A DNA stretch of 64,000 nucleotides from Rhodococcus sovatensis (GTDB lineage: Bacteria; Actinomycetota; Actinomycetes; Mycobacteriales; Mycobacteriaceae). The stretch lies in the NCBI RefSeq assembly GCF_037327425.1, contig NZ_CP147846.1, positions 3,348,001 through 3,412,000 of the forward strand, in the 5' to 3' direction. A model generated the notes under the pieces. It made no database searches. It saw nothing but the letters and a program-made list of their open reading frames with translations, and was not told the DNA's origin. A program made the position numbers and the translations under genes. Position 1 is the first letter of the stretch; the number at the start of each line of letters is the position of its first letter. Below are positions 16,353 through 24,944 of the stretch, piece by piece.

Positions 16353-17201
16353 ATGAACCCAATGCCCGATGCAGTCCATGTCACCATCGACGGCGTAGAC
16401 GTTGCGACCTACACTCTCGAGCCCGCGATCTCTTCACCGATCGGCGATGTCGTGTTCTGCCACGGAACACCGTGGTCGTCTCGAATCTGGTCGGCTGCAG
16501 CACGACATCTCAGCGCTACCTACCGAGTGTTCCTCTGGGACATGCCCGGCTACGGACGGTCGATGGACGACGCAGCAGCTCCCGTCGATCTGTCCAGCCA
16601 AATGCGGCGCCTACCTCGATTACTGGAGCACTGGCACCTGGACAAACCACACGTCGTCGCTCACGACGTGGGCGCAAGCGTCGCGCTCGGCGCACACCTA
16701 CTTCATGGAAGTCAGTACTCGAGCCTGTTTCTGTGGGATCCGGTGATTCTCGAACCGTGGGGGTCACCGTTCTTCGGACTCGTCGCCGAGAACTCTGCCG
16801 TGTTCGCCGAATTACCAGCTCCTCTTCATGCCGCGCTCGTCAAGGAGTACATCGCCGGTGCCGCACGTAACATGCTCTCCGACACATGGATCGACGAGCT
16901 GAGCGCACCGTGGATGAGCACTCGCGGACAGTCGGCGTTCTACCGACAGATCGAGGCGTTGCGCCCCGAGCACACCCGACCTATCGCCGACGGTTTGCAG
17001 CACACGCGCTGCGCAGTGAAAATTGGCTGGGGTGAACAAGATCCATGGATACCTGTGGCACAGGCCGTCGAACTGGCGCGTCTGCTGCCGAATCAGCCGG
17101 GCATCGTCAGGCTGGGCGAGGTAGGCCATCTCGCACCGATCGAGGCTCCCGAGATCGTGAACTCCGCACTCGAGGACTGGATCGGTACCGCAATGGAGTG
17201 A
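16353..17201 (+). CDS. Alpha/beta hydrolase, haloalkane dehalogenase/epoxide hydrolase-like
   Basis: A 282-aa cytoplasmic hydrolase. The oxyanion motif HGTP (37-40) and the nucleophile elbow AHDVGAS put Asp105 as nucleophile instead of Ser. Asp is used by haloalkane dehalogenases, fluoroacetate dehalogenases and epoxide hydrolases. The catalytic His is in GEVGHLAPIEAP near the end. A C-C or halide bond substrate is possible but not provable here. ATG 16353 coincides with the predicted transcription start; ATG 16362 is an alternative. Expression is probably switched on by the divergent MerR protein. Confidence 0.85.
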   Translation: MNPMPDAVHVTIDGVDVATYTLEPAISSPIGDVVFCHGTPWSSRIWSAAARHLSATYRVFLWDMPGYGRSMDDAAAPVDLSSQMRRLPRLLEHWHLDKPHVVAHDVGASVALGAHLLHGSQYSSLFLWDPVILEPWGSPFFGLVAENSAVFAELPAPLHAALVKEYIAGAARNMLSDTWIDELSAPWMSTRGQSAFYRQIEALRPEHTRPIADGLQHTRCAVKIGWGEQDPWIPVAQAVELARLLPNQPGIVRLGEVGHLAPIEAPEIVNSALEDWIGTAME

Positions 17202-17205
17202 GGAG

Positions 17206-18111
17206 TCAGATACTCACTCTCGAACTGCGGGTGCTGTCGGCGATGCGGACACCGGAGTTGGTCAGTCTGCGGGCGACCTCATCGGCAGAAACGTACTCAC
17301 CCACCGTGTCATAGGAGCCTATCGGCACCACCGAGTGCACGACCGTGTCGTCGTAGACATGAACCAGGTTGAAGGCCTGCGCACCATCGCGGCCCCGGAT
17401 CGCACCCGGTTCCACATTGAGGTCCTGCGTGTAGCAGGTCGCCGACGCGACCGACACCGGAATGCCGGCGAACGTCGCCGTCGTCGAATAGTGAAGGTGA
17501 CCAGCGAGAATCGAGCGGACGTCGGTTCCGCGCACGACGTCGGCGAGGCCCTTCTGATCGAGCAGTTCGACGAGAACGGCGAGATCGAGCACCGCCGGGA
17601 CCGGAGGATGGTGCATCGCAAGGATCGTTCCGAACTCCGCGGGCGTCGCGAGAACACCGGCGAGCCAATCCATTTGCTCGGCTGTCACTTCACCGTGATG
17701 GTGGCCGGGAACAGTCGAATCGAGGGTGATCACGCGCAATCCGTCGATGTCGTGCACCCGGTCCACCGTGCCCGTCGACGGCTCCTGGTCCAGCAGCCGG
17801 GCACGAAAGGCAGCCCGATCGTCGTGATTGCCCATCGCCCAGATGACCTGAGCGCCGAGGGCCTCCGCGACCGGTTCGACGAGGGCACGAAGTGCGTCGT
17901 ACGCGGCTGGTTCGCCGCGATCGGTCAAATCGCCGGTGAAGACCAATGCGTCGGGCCGAACTCCCGACGCCTCGACGTCACCGAGAAGTCGCTGCAGAGT
18001 TGCGGTGCTGTCGACCCCGCCGTAGAGCTGCCCACGTTCGACGAGGTGGGTGTCACTCAAATGCAGCAGGCAATGATTCGGGCGTGGGTGCTCCGCCGTC
18101 CGAGCCTTCAT
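17206..18111 (-). CDS. Class III cyclic-nucleotide phosphodiesterase (Rv0805/CpdA-like)
   Basis: A 301-aa metallophosphoesterase with the full set of metal ligands: LSDTH (Asp20, His22), GDLTD, GNHD, AMHHPP and AGHLH. It resembles mycobacterial Rv0805 and E. coli CpdA, which hydrolyse 3',5'-cAMP and other phosphodiesters. Its role would be to lower cAMP or act on cell-wall-linked phosphodiesters. It is convergent with the hydrolase gene (4-base gap). ATG 18111 is the only reasonable start. Confidence 0.88.
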   Translation of the reverse strand: MKARTAEHPRPNHCLLHLSDTHLVERGQLYGGVDSTATLQRLLGDVEASGVRPDALVFTGDLTDRGEPAAYDALRALVEPVAEALGAQVIWAMGNHDDRAAFRARLLDQEPSTGTVDRVHDIDGLRVITLDSTVPGHHHGEVTAEQMDWLAGVLATPAEFGTILAMHHPPVPAVLDLAVLVELLDQKGLADVVRGTDVRSILAGHLHYSTTATFAGIPVSVASATCYTQDLNVEPGAIRGRDGAQAFNLVHVYDDTVVHSVVPIGSYDTVGEYVSADEVARRLTNSGVRIADSTRSSRVSI

Positions 18112-18283
18112 CGGTAACTCGCTTCCGATCGGCTATCAGTGGGGACGCTGATCGCGTGGCCCTCGTGCATCACCCTAGTCAAGCTGCCTGAGAGAAATGC
18201 TGTGGGTACGACACACCAACGAGGAAAGAACTCCGGGCGCAGACGCACTACGTTGAAACCAAACGTCCACCTGAGAGGAACCC

Positions 18284-19078
18284 ATGAAGATCACTCGCAC
18301 CAGAGCTGCGGCAGCCACGGTCACCGTGGCGGCAGGCATGATGCTGAGCGCAGGTACGGCAGCCGCCCAGGAACTACCCACCGTCGTGCTGGCCCACGGG
18401 GCATTCGCCGATACCTCGAGCTGGGACGGAGTGGCAGGCGAGCTGCGCGAGCGCGGGTATAGCGTCGTCACCCCCGACAATCCGCTCCGCGGTCCCGGCT
18501 ACGACTCCGCAGCCATCGAGCAGGTAGTCGAGGACATCCCCGGTCCAGTCGTTCTCGTCGGACATTCCTATGGCGGAACCGTCATCACCAACACGCACGC
18601 GGACAACGTCACTTCGCTGGTCTACGTGGCGGCTTTCGCACCTGCGGCGGGCGAACCTGCCGCGCTCGCCCTCGACCCGTTCCGGTTCGGACTGACTTCT
18701 CTGCTGCCGCCGGTGCTCGGCGTAGGCGTCGTCGACGATTCGACGAACATTCTCGGCAAGAACGTCGACTCGTACATCACGCCTGCACTGTTCAAGCAGT
18801 ACTTCGCCCCTGACGTCACCGACGAGCAAGCCGCGAAGATGATCGCGAATCAGAAGTCGATCGCTGCAACCGCACTGATCGAACCGAGCGAGCCGCCGTC
18901 CTGGGCAGACACACCGAGCTACGCATTGATCCCACAGCAGGATCGGATCATCCCGCCCGCGGCGGAGAAATTCATGGCCGAACGCGCGGGCGCCCAGATC
19001 ACCGAGGTACCGGGGTCCCACGCGATCCTGGTGTCGAACCCGGGTGCCGTGGTGGATCTGGTGGTCGCGGCCTCGTAG
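18284..19078 (+). CDS. Secreted alpha/beta hydrolase (esterase-like)
   Basis: A 264-aa protein with an N-terminal signal peptide: a basic start, a hydrophobic stretch and a cleavable AGTAAAQE end near residue 28. The mature part has LAHGAFADTSSWDGVAGEL and the nucleophile elbow GHSYGG (Ser95). The catalytic His is in VPGSHAILVSNP near 247. This group is close to the pyrethroid-hydrolase/EstC-like hydrolases; the substrate is unknown. GAGAGGA precedes the ATG. Repeat copy C follows about 20 bases after the stop. Confidence 0.87.
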   Translation: MKITRTRAAAATVTVAAGMMLSAGTAAAQELPTVVLAHGAFADTSSWDGVAGELRERGYSVVTPDNPLRGPGYDSAAIEQVVEDIPGPVVLVGHSYGGTVITNTHADNVTSLVYVAAFAPAAGEPAALALDPFRFGLTSLLPPVLGVGVVDDSTNILGKNVDSYITPALFKQYFAPDVTDEQAAKMIANQKSIAATALIEPSEPPSWADTPSYALIPQQDRIIPPAAEKFMAERAGAQITEVPGSHAILVSNPGAVVDLVVAAS

Positions 19079-19100
19079 TCAGTCCGCGGCCATGTGTCGA

Positions 19101-19166
19101 GCGCTCCGCAGTGGCACGGTTGAGTATGTGGGAATGCACTCATCCGTGCCACTGCGGCGGAGCCGC
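19101..19166. repeat. Dispersed palindromic element, copy C
   Basis: The left arm CAGTGGCACGGTTGAGT (19109-19125) pairs with 19138-19154 with one mismatch. GCGGC-GGA-GCCGC follows (about 19154-19166). It lies between the ends of two convergent genes, the secreted hydrolase and an acyl-CoA dehydrogenase, where a bidirectional terminator is expected; no other hairpin is in this gap. Confidence 0.87.
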
Positions 19167-19175
19167 ACCGAGGAT

Positions 19176-20273
19176 TTACCGGGACAGCACCCGCAGATGC
19201 TCGTCCGCACCGCCGAGGGTGTGCTCGATCGCGACGAGCCGACTCACGTAATGCCCGACAGGATATTCGGCGGTGACGCCGATGCCGCCGTGCAGCTGGA
19301 TGGCCTCCTGGCCGATCTTGCGTGACGACCGTGAGACCTGCAGCTTCGCCCTCGACGCCACCTTCCGATCGACGATGTCGTCGGCAAGATTCATCGTCGC
19401 GTAGAGCGCCATGCTGCGTGCCAGCTCGAGCAACACATACATGTCTGCCGCACGGAATGTCAGCGCCTGGAACTTGGCAAGCGGAACCCCGAACTGCTTG
19501 CGCTGCTTGAGATAGTCGGTGGTGAGCCGCAGCGCTTCTTCCATCGCACCCACAGCCTCGGCACACAGCGCGGCCTGCGCCTTCACTTCTGCAGCCACGA
19601 TGGCGTCCGTCGCGTCCGATCCATCACCCAGCGGCTCGGCGGCCACGTCGGACAATGTTATCTGCGCTGCCCGCTGACCGTCGTGAGTCCGGTACGCCTT
19701 CCGCTCGAGTCCCGTTGCATCGCCGTCGACCAGAAACAGCCCGCTACCTCCGCCGGGCAACGCCGCGCTGACGACGAAGACGTCGGCACTGCCTCCGTGC
19801 TGAACCGGATTCTTGACGCCGTTCAGCGACCAGGACCCACCGTCCTCCGACGCGGTTGTGTCAACCTGAATATCAGGCCACCGACTCCCGGACTCGTTGT
19901 GCGCGAACGCAAGCAGTGTGGATCCTTCGGCGACTGAAGGCAGAACCCGTGCGCGCTGATCGACCGAACCGACAGCAGAGATCAACCCTCCCGGCAGGAG
20001 CACTGCATCGAGAATCGGCTCCGGCGCAAGCCGTCGACCCACCTCGGTCATGACGGCCATGATCTCCACAGGACCGGCGTCCATTCCGCCGTCGTCCTCG
20101 GCGAAGGTGAGCCCGAGCAATCCGACCTCGGCCAGTTGTTTCCAGACGTCTTTCGACCATCCAGGCTCTTCGGCAACGATCTTGTTGCGCTTCTCGGTGT
20201 CGTACGCACGGGCGAGAACCTCACGCGTGGTGTCCCGAAGGAGTTTCTGTTCTTCGTTCAGTTCGAAATCCAT
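19176..20273 (-). CDS. Acyl-CoA dehydrogenase, small-subunit type (PimD/FadE18-like)
   Basis: A 365-aa flavoprotein starting MDFELNEEQKLLRDTTREVL. It is shorter and more divergent than classic acyl-CoA dehydrogenases and ends with QLHGGIGVTAEYPVGHYVSRL. It is encoded 10 bases after a second dehydrogenase gene. Such pairs form heterotetramers in actinobacteria (for example the cholesterol-side-chain ChsE enzymes, or pimeloyl-CoA dehydrogenase subunits). The likely reaction is alpha,beta-oxidation of a branched, cyclic or dicarboxylic acyl-CoA. No regulator is adjacent. Confidence 0.88.
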   Translation of the reverse strand: MDFELNEEQKLLRDTTREVLARAYDTEKRNKIVAEEPGWSKDVWKQLAEVGLLGLTFAEDDGGMDAGPVEIMAVMTEVGRRLAPEPILDAVLLPGGLISAVGSVDQRARVLPSVAEGSTLLAFAHNESGSRWPDIQVDTTASEDGGSWSLNGVKNPVQHGGSADVFVVSAALPGGGSGLFLVDGDATGLERKAYRTHDGQRAAQITLSDVAAEPLGDGSDATDAIVAAEVKAQAALCAEAVGAMEEALRLTTDYLKQRKQFGVPLAKFQALTFRAADMYVLLELARSMALYATMNLADDIVDRKVASRAKLQVSRSSRKIGQEAIQLHGGIGVTAEYPVGHYVSRLVAIEHTLGGADEHLRVLSR

Positions 20274-20283
20274 TGTTCCGCCT

Positions 20284-21459
20284 TCACAATCCGAGAATCG
20301 TCGACGCGATGATCTGACGCTGCACTTCGTTCGATCCGCCGTAGATCGACACCTTGCGATAGTTGAGGTAGGTCGGCACCGATCGCTGCGCCCATCCCGG
20401 ACTCTCGATGTCCTCCCCCGCCTCGTAGGGCAGCGAATCCGGTCCGGCGATATCCATCAGCATCTCGGTCGCCGCCTGCTGCAACTCCGATCCGCGCAGC
20501 TTCAGAATCGACGACGCCGGGTTGGGCTTGCCGTCTTCGGAGCTCGACACCATCCGCAGCTGAGTGAGTTCGAGTGCAAGAACCTCGTTTTCGAGTTCGG
20601 CGAACCGTGCCGCAAAGATCGGATCCTCGAGGAGTGTGCCGCCGCCGACCTTGGTCGCCGCGGCGTACTCCTTCGCGAGATCGAGACGGACCTTGGTGTG
20701 CCCGACGCGCGCAACCCCCGTACGCTCGTTTCCGAGCAGGAACTTCGCGTAGCTCCAGCCTTGGTTTTCCTCGCCGACAAGGTTTTCGGCGGGAACACGG
20801 ACATTGTCGAAGAACACTTCGTTGACCTCGACGCTGCCATCGATCAACCTGATCGGGCGCACCGTGATCCCCGGTGTGTTCAGGTCGATCAGCAGGAATG
20901 AGATACCCGCCTGCTTCTTCGGTGCGTCCGGGTTGGTTCGCACCAACGCGAAGATCCAGTCGGCATACTGCCCGAGCGTCGTCCACGTCTTCTGTCCGTT
21001 GACGAGATAGTCGTCGCCGTCACGCAGAGCTGTCGTCCGCAGAGATGCGAGATCGGAGCCTGCCTCGGGTTCGGAGAATCCCTGGCACCACCAGATGTCG
21101 AGATTCGCCGTCTTCGGAAGGAACTTCTCCTTCTGCTCCTGCGAGCCGAACGTCGCGATGACCGGACCCACCATCGACGCATTGAACGCCAGCGGTTCCG
21201 GTACCGAAGCTCGCTGCATCTCGTCGAGCCAGATGTGACGTTGCACGGGCGTCCAATCCCGCCCACCGAACTCGGTAGGCCAATGTGGGACGGCCAGACC
21301 GTTGGCATTGAGGATTCGCATCGTCTTCACCACGTCGTCGCGGCTCAGTTCGACGCCCACCCTGGTCTTCTCGCGAATCTCCGCGGGAATCTCGGTGGTG
21401 AAGAACGTCCGCATCTCGTCGCGAAATGCAGCTTCCTCTTCTGTCAGGGCAAGATTCAT
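20284..21459 (-). CDS. Acyl-CoA dehydrogenase, large-subunit type (PimC/FadE17-like)
   Basis: A 391-aa flavoprotein with the standard folds: an N-terminal helical domain, the FAD-binding loop WWCQGFSEPEAGSDLASLRT, and a C-terminal helical domain ending YGGSNEVQRQIIASTIL. At the site where medium-chain enzymes have the catalytic Glu (YEGT) this chain has Gly, so its base must lie elsewhere or in the partner subunit (inference). First gene of a two-gene minus-strand operon; the second dehydrogenase follows 10 bases on. Confidence 0.9.
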   Translation of the reverse strand: MNLALTEEEAAFRDEMRTFFTTEIPAEIREKTRVGVELSRDDVVKTMRILNANGLAVPHWPTEFGGRDWTPVQRHIWLDEMQRASVPEPLAFNASMVGPVIATFGSQEQKEKFLPKTANLDIWWCQGFSEPEAGSDLASLRTTALRDGDDYLVNGQKTWTTLGQYADWIFALVRTNPDAPKKQAGISFLLIDLNTPGITVRPIRLIDGSVEVNEVFFDNVRVPAENLVGEENQGWSYAKFLLGNERTGVARVGHTKVRLDLAKEYAAATKVGGGTLLEDPIFAARFAELENEVLALELTQLRMVSSSEDGKPNPASSILKLRGSELQQAATEMLMDIAGPDSLPYEAGEDIESPGWAQRSVPTYLNYRKVSIYGGSNEVQRQIIASTILGL

Positions 21460-21543
21460 GAGATCCCTCCGCTATTTCCACTGTCGTCATTGACGTCCTA
21501 CTCGACCGTACTCCGGGGTCAACTGCGATAATCTTCGCCCACT

Positions 21544-22110
21544 ATGACTTTTCTGGCGCTGGTTCGGCACGGTGAAACCGATTGGAATTTGCACGGCCGT
21601 CTCCAGGGCAGCTCGGACATCCCGCTCAACGCGACGGGACGGGCACAGGCACGCGAGGCCGTCTACGAACTCGAAGACCATCCTTGGGAGGTGCTGGTGA
21701 GTTCGCCGCTGTCGCGGGCAGCCGAAACCGCCGACATCATCGGCGGGCACCTCGGTATCTCGCGTACCGCCACCTATCCCGATCTCGCCGAGCGCCATTT
21801 CGGTTCCGCGGAGGGCTTCACCGACTACGACGCCTATTCCCACTGGCCCCACGGGCGATACCCGGGCCTCGAACCGCGACACGAGATGATCGTCAGGGGC
21901 GTCCGCGCAGTCGACGAGCTGGCCGCCACTCACCCCACCGCGTCGGTCATCGCGGTGGCCCACGGGGGCATCATCCGCGGAATACTGGAAGCTCTGCGCG
22001 GAGTACCGTCGCCACGGATCCTCAATGCAGGCGTGTCGACGCTCGTCCACGACGGTTCCGAATGGACCGTGAAGACCATCAACGGCGTCCCGACGCGAAG
22101 GTTGTGGTGA
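21544..22110 (+). CDS. Histidine phosphatase (phosphoglycerate-mutase-like)
   Basis: A 188-aa enzyme of the histidine phosphatase superfamily. The phospho-accepting motif is LVRHGETDWN at residue 6, the catalytic Glu lies in DLAERHFG, and the second His is in AVAHGGIIRG. These soluble enzymes dephosphorylate sugar phosphates, nucleotides or cobalamin precursors; the size fits an acid-phosphatase/GpgP-like member rather than a true mutase. It is probably co-transcribed with the RidA-like gene 3 bases downstream. Confidence 0.87.
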   Translation: MTFLALVRHGETDWNLHGRLQGSSDIPLNATGRAQAREAVYELEDHPWEVLVSSPLSRAAETADIIGGHLGISRTATYPDLAERHFGSAEGFTDYDAYSHWPHGRYPGLEPRHEMIVRGVRAVDELAATHPTASVIAVAHGGIIRGILEALRGVPSPRILNAGVSTLVHDGSEWTVKTINGVPTRRLW

Positions 22111-22113
22111 ACC

Positions 22114-22596
22114 GTGTACATCGAACGACGCATTTCCGAACTGGGTTTCGTACTTCCCTCCGAGGCCCAGGCGCCTCCTGGCTTCGAATTCTCGTTCGAA
22201 TGGGTACGGGTGCGTGGCAACCGGATGTTCGTGTCCGGACACTCGCCACAACGGCCCGACGGTTCGCTCGCAGGACCGTTCGGCGCGGTCCCGTCCGAAG
22301 TACCGCTCGACGCGGCGACGGACGCCGCGCGTGATGCAGCCCTCGCAGCTCTGGCGAGCGTTCATCGAGCAATCGGAGACCTCGACCGGATCAGCGCATG
22401 GTTGACCGTCACCGGAATGGTCAATGCCGATCACGGGTTCACTCAGACGACGACCGCCATCAACGGTTTCTCCGATCTCGTTCTTCAGGTGTTCGGACCG
22501 GAGGTCGGTGCTCATGCACGGACGGCGATCGGAGTGGCAGCGCTCCCGATGAACAATGCCGTGGTTGTATCGGCTGAGATCGAGATCGACGGCTGA
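22114..22596 (+). CDS. RidA/YjgF-family protein
   Basis: A 160-aa member of the Rid superfamily. Archetypal RidA deaminates reactive enamines/imines made by PLP enzymes; the needed Arg seems present in ARTAIGVAALP. The chain is longer than classic RidA (about 130 aa) and resembles the cd02199-type YjgF group, whose function is unclear. GTG 22114 is used, three bases after the phosphatase stop, implying coupling. What links the phosphatase and RidA activities is unknown. Confidence 0.83.
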   Translation: MYIERRISELGFVLPSEAQAPPGFEFSFEWVRVRGNRMFVSGHSPQRPDGSLAGPFGAVPSEVPLDAATDAARDAALAALASVHRAIGDLDRISAWLTVTGMVNADHGFTQTTTAINGFSDLVLQVFGPEVGAHARTAIGVAALPMNNAVVVSAEIEIDG

Positions 22597-22626
22597 ATAT
22601 TCTTCAGGTCAGGGAAGGCGTCCCAC

Positions 22627-24114
22627 ATGCTCCGCAAGGTCCTCGCGTTGCTGGCCGCGATCGTCGCGTTGTTGGCGATAGCCGGTTGTGGATCGTCCTC
22701 TGCCCCGTTGATCGATCGGATCACCGACGACGGCGTGCTCGTCGTCGGTACCGAGGGCACGTACAGCCCGTTCAGCTTCCAGGGTGACGACGGCCAGTTG
22801 ACGGGCTACGACATCGACGTGGTCAACGCGGTGGCCGGTGAACTGGGTGTACGCGTCGAGTTCGTGCAGACGCCGTTCGACTCCATCTTCGCCGGACTCG
22901 AATCGGAGCGCTTCGATCTGATCGCGAATCAGGTGACGATCAATCCTGCCCGGCAGAGTTCATACGACCTGTCGAAGCCCTACACAGTGTCCGAGGGCGA
23001 GATTCTCACCGCCGCGACCGACTCGTCGATCACGTCCGTCGCCGACCTCGCCGGAAAGACGACAGCGCAGTCGTCGACGAGCAACTGGGCAGAGGTCGCC
23101 GCCGACGCGGGCGCGAACGTCGAGGCAGTGGAGGGGTTCGTCCAGGCCGTCACCCTCGTCAAGGACGGGCGCGTCGACGCCACCGTCAACGACAGTCTCG
23201 CCATCGCCGAGTACCTGAACCAGACCGGTGACACCGGAGTGAAGATCGCCGCACAAACCGGCGATACCAGCTATCAAGCGTTCGCAGCTCGCAAGGACAG
23301 CGGTCTGATGAGCGAGATCGACGCCGCGATCGACACCCTGCAGGCCGACGGCACACTCGCGCAAATTTCCGAGAAGTACTTCGGCTCGGCCGTCGCGGCA
23401 CCCACGGCGGACACTCAGGCGCCGACATCGCAGGGCGAGAGCTCGGAGCAACAGTCGAAACTCGACCTCATTCTGAACAACCTGTGGCCGATGCTGAAGG
23501 CCACGATCACGATGACCATTCCGTTGACGGCCATCAGCTTCGTAGTCGGATTGGTCATCGCCCTCGGTGTTGCGCTGGCACGGATTTCGTCGAACACAGT
23601 GCTCGCCGGCCTCGCGCGGTTCTACGTGTCGATCATCCGCGGCACGCCCCTGCTGCTGCAGCTGTTCATCGTCTTCTACGCACTGCCGCAGTTCGGCGTT
23701 GTGATCGATCCGTTCCCGGCCGCGGTCATTGCCTTTTCGTTGAACGTCGGTGGTTACGCCGCCGAAGTGATCCGTGCCGCTATCCTCAGCGTGCCGAAGG
23801 GCCAGTGGGAGGCGTCGCAGACCATCGGCATGGGGTACCGAACGACGTTGCAACGCATCATTCTTCCCCAGGCCCTACGCACCGCGGTGCCGCCGTTGTC
23901 GAACACGTTGATCTCGCTGGTGAAGGACACGTCTCTGGCGTCGACCATCCTCGTGACCGAACTGCTGCGCGTGGCCCAGCTCGCGGCGGCACCGACCTTC
24001 GACTTCTTTGCGCTGTACAGCGTTGCTGCCCTGTACTACTGGGTTATCTGCATGGTTCTGTCCTTCTTCCAAGGAAAACTCGAAGTTCGACTCGACAGGT
24101 ATGTGGCGAAATGA
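22627..24114 (+). CDS. Polar amino-acid ABC transporter: substrate-binding lipoprotein fused to permease
   Basis: One 495-aa chain joins two parts. Residues 1-260 are a lipoprotein signal (AIAGCGSSS) plus a glutamine/histidine-type binding domain (VVGTEGTYSPFSF, then GQLTGYDIDVVNAVA). After a QS-rich linker, residues 290-495 are a HisM/GlnP-like permease with the EAA loop EASQTIGMGYRTTLQRI. GGGAAGG lies 8 bases before the ATG. The binding part would hang outside the membrane next to its own channel. The ATPase gene overlaps by 4 bases (ATGA). The specific amino acid cannot be read. Confidence 0.92.
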   Translation: MLRKVLALLAAIVALLAIAGCGSSSAPLIDRITDDGVLVVGTEGTYSPFSFQGDDGQLTGYDIDVVNAVAGELGVRVEFVQTPFDSIFAGLESERFDLIANQVTINPARQSSYDLSKPYTVSEGEILTAATDSSITSVADLAGKTTAQSSTSNWAEVAADAGANVEAVEGFVQAVTLVKDGRVDATVNDSLAIAEYLNQTGDTGVKIAAQTGDTSYQAFAARKDSGLMSEIDAAIDTLQADGTLAQISEKYFGSAVAAPTADTQAPTSQGESSEQQSKLDLILNNLWPMLKATITMTIPLTAISFVVGLVIALGVALARISSNTVLAGLARFYVSIIRGTPLLLQLFIVFYALPQFGVVIDPFPAAVIAFSLNVGGYAAEVIRAAILSVPKGQWEASQTIGMGYRTTLQRIILPQALRTAVPPLSNTLISLVKDTSLASTILVTELLRVAQLAAAPTFDFFALYSVAALYYWVICMVLSFFQGKLEVRLDRYVAK

Positions 24115-24857
24115 CCGATCTCCTCGAAGTCAAGTCTCTGAAGAAGTCCTTCGGCGCGGTCGAAGTTCTGAAAGACGTGTCGTTCTCGGTGCCGTCCGGG
24201 ACTGTCACGGTGATCATCGGGCCCTCAGGTTCGGGTAAGACGACGGTGCTACGAGCGCTGAATGCGTTGGACCCGGCTGACGGCGGGCGCATCCGGATAG
24301 GCGACGTCGCCGTGGATTTCGATTCCACGGTCTCCCCCGCACAGTTGCGAGCATTCCGCGCGCAGAGCGGCATGGTGTTCCAGCAGCACAACCTGTTTCC
24401 GCACAAGACGGTGCTGCAGAACGTCATCGAAGGCCCGGTGATCGTGCAGAAGCGGGCTCGCGACGAGGCGATTGCCGAGGCCCACCGACTGCTCGACGAA
24501 GTGGGACTGGACGTCAAATCCGACCAATACCCTTTTCAGCTCTCGGGCGGCCAGCAGCAACGGGTGGGAATCGCCCGGGCTCTCGCATTGCGACCGAAGC
24601 TGATGTTGTTCGACGAGCCGACCTCCGCGCTCGATCCCGAACTGGTCGGCGAGGTCCTCGCCGTTATCAAAGGCCTTGCGGCAGAGGGTTGGACGATGGT
24701 GATCGTCACCCACGAGATCAGATTCGCGGAACAGGTAGCCGACGAGGTGCTGTTCATCGAGGGTGGCGTCGTCGTCGAACGCGGCAAGCCTGCCACCGTA
24801 CTGAGAAACCCAACCGAGGCCAGGACGCGGCAGTTTCTGCAGCGCATTCTGGCCTGA
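24111..24857 (+). CDS. Polar amino-acid ABC transporter ATP-binding protein (GlnQ/HisP type)
   Basis: A 248-aa ATPase with GPSGSGKTTVLRAL (Walker A), LSGGQQQRVGIARALAL (signature) and LMLFDEPTSALDPE (Walker B), close to GlnQ/HisP. It overlaps the permease fusion gene by 4 bases, so it should power that importer. The gene ends 12 bases before the flank of repeat copy D. Confidence 0.93.
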   Translation: MTDLLEVKSLKKSFGAVEVLKDVSFSVPSGTVTVIIGPSGSGKTTVLRALNALDPADGGRIRIGDVAVDFDSTVSPAQLRAFRAQSGMVFQQHNLFPHKTVLQNVIEGPVIVQKRARDEAIAEAHRLLDEVGLDVKSDQYPFQLSGGQQQRVGIARALALRPKLMLFDEPTSALDPELVGEVLAVIKGLAAEGWTMVIVTHEIRFAEQVADEVLFIEGGVVVERGKPATVLRNPTEARTRQFLQRILA

Positions 24858-24868
24858 GCGGGCCTTTT

Positions 24869-24944
24869 GGGGGCTCCGCCCCCAGTGGCACGAATAAGGG
24901 CGTTGGAGTGCACTTATCCGTGCCACTAGGTGCGGAGCGCCTAG
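24869..24944. repeat. Dispersed palindromic element, copy D (satellite hairpins on both sides)
   Basis: This is the most complete copy. The left satellite is GGGGGC-TCC-GCCCCC (24869-24883), the main stem starts CAGTGGCACGAATAAG (24883) and pairs with 24911-24927, and the right satellite is CTAGGTGC-GGA-GCGCCTAG (24926-24944). The stop codon of the convergent molybdenum hydroxylase gene (24941-24943) lies inside the right satellite. Confidence 0.85.

Noticed and set aside
18112..18283. A possible operator in the gap between the phosphodiesterase and the secreted hydrolase
   Set aside because: No convincing dyad or -35/-10 pair could be found by eye; only the ribosome-binding site before the hydrolase is clear.
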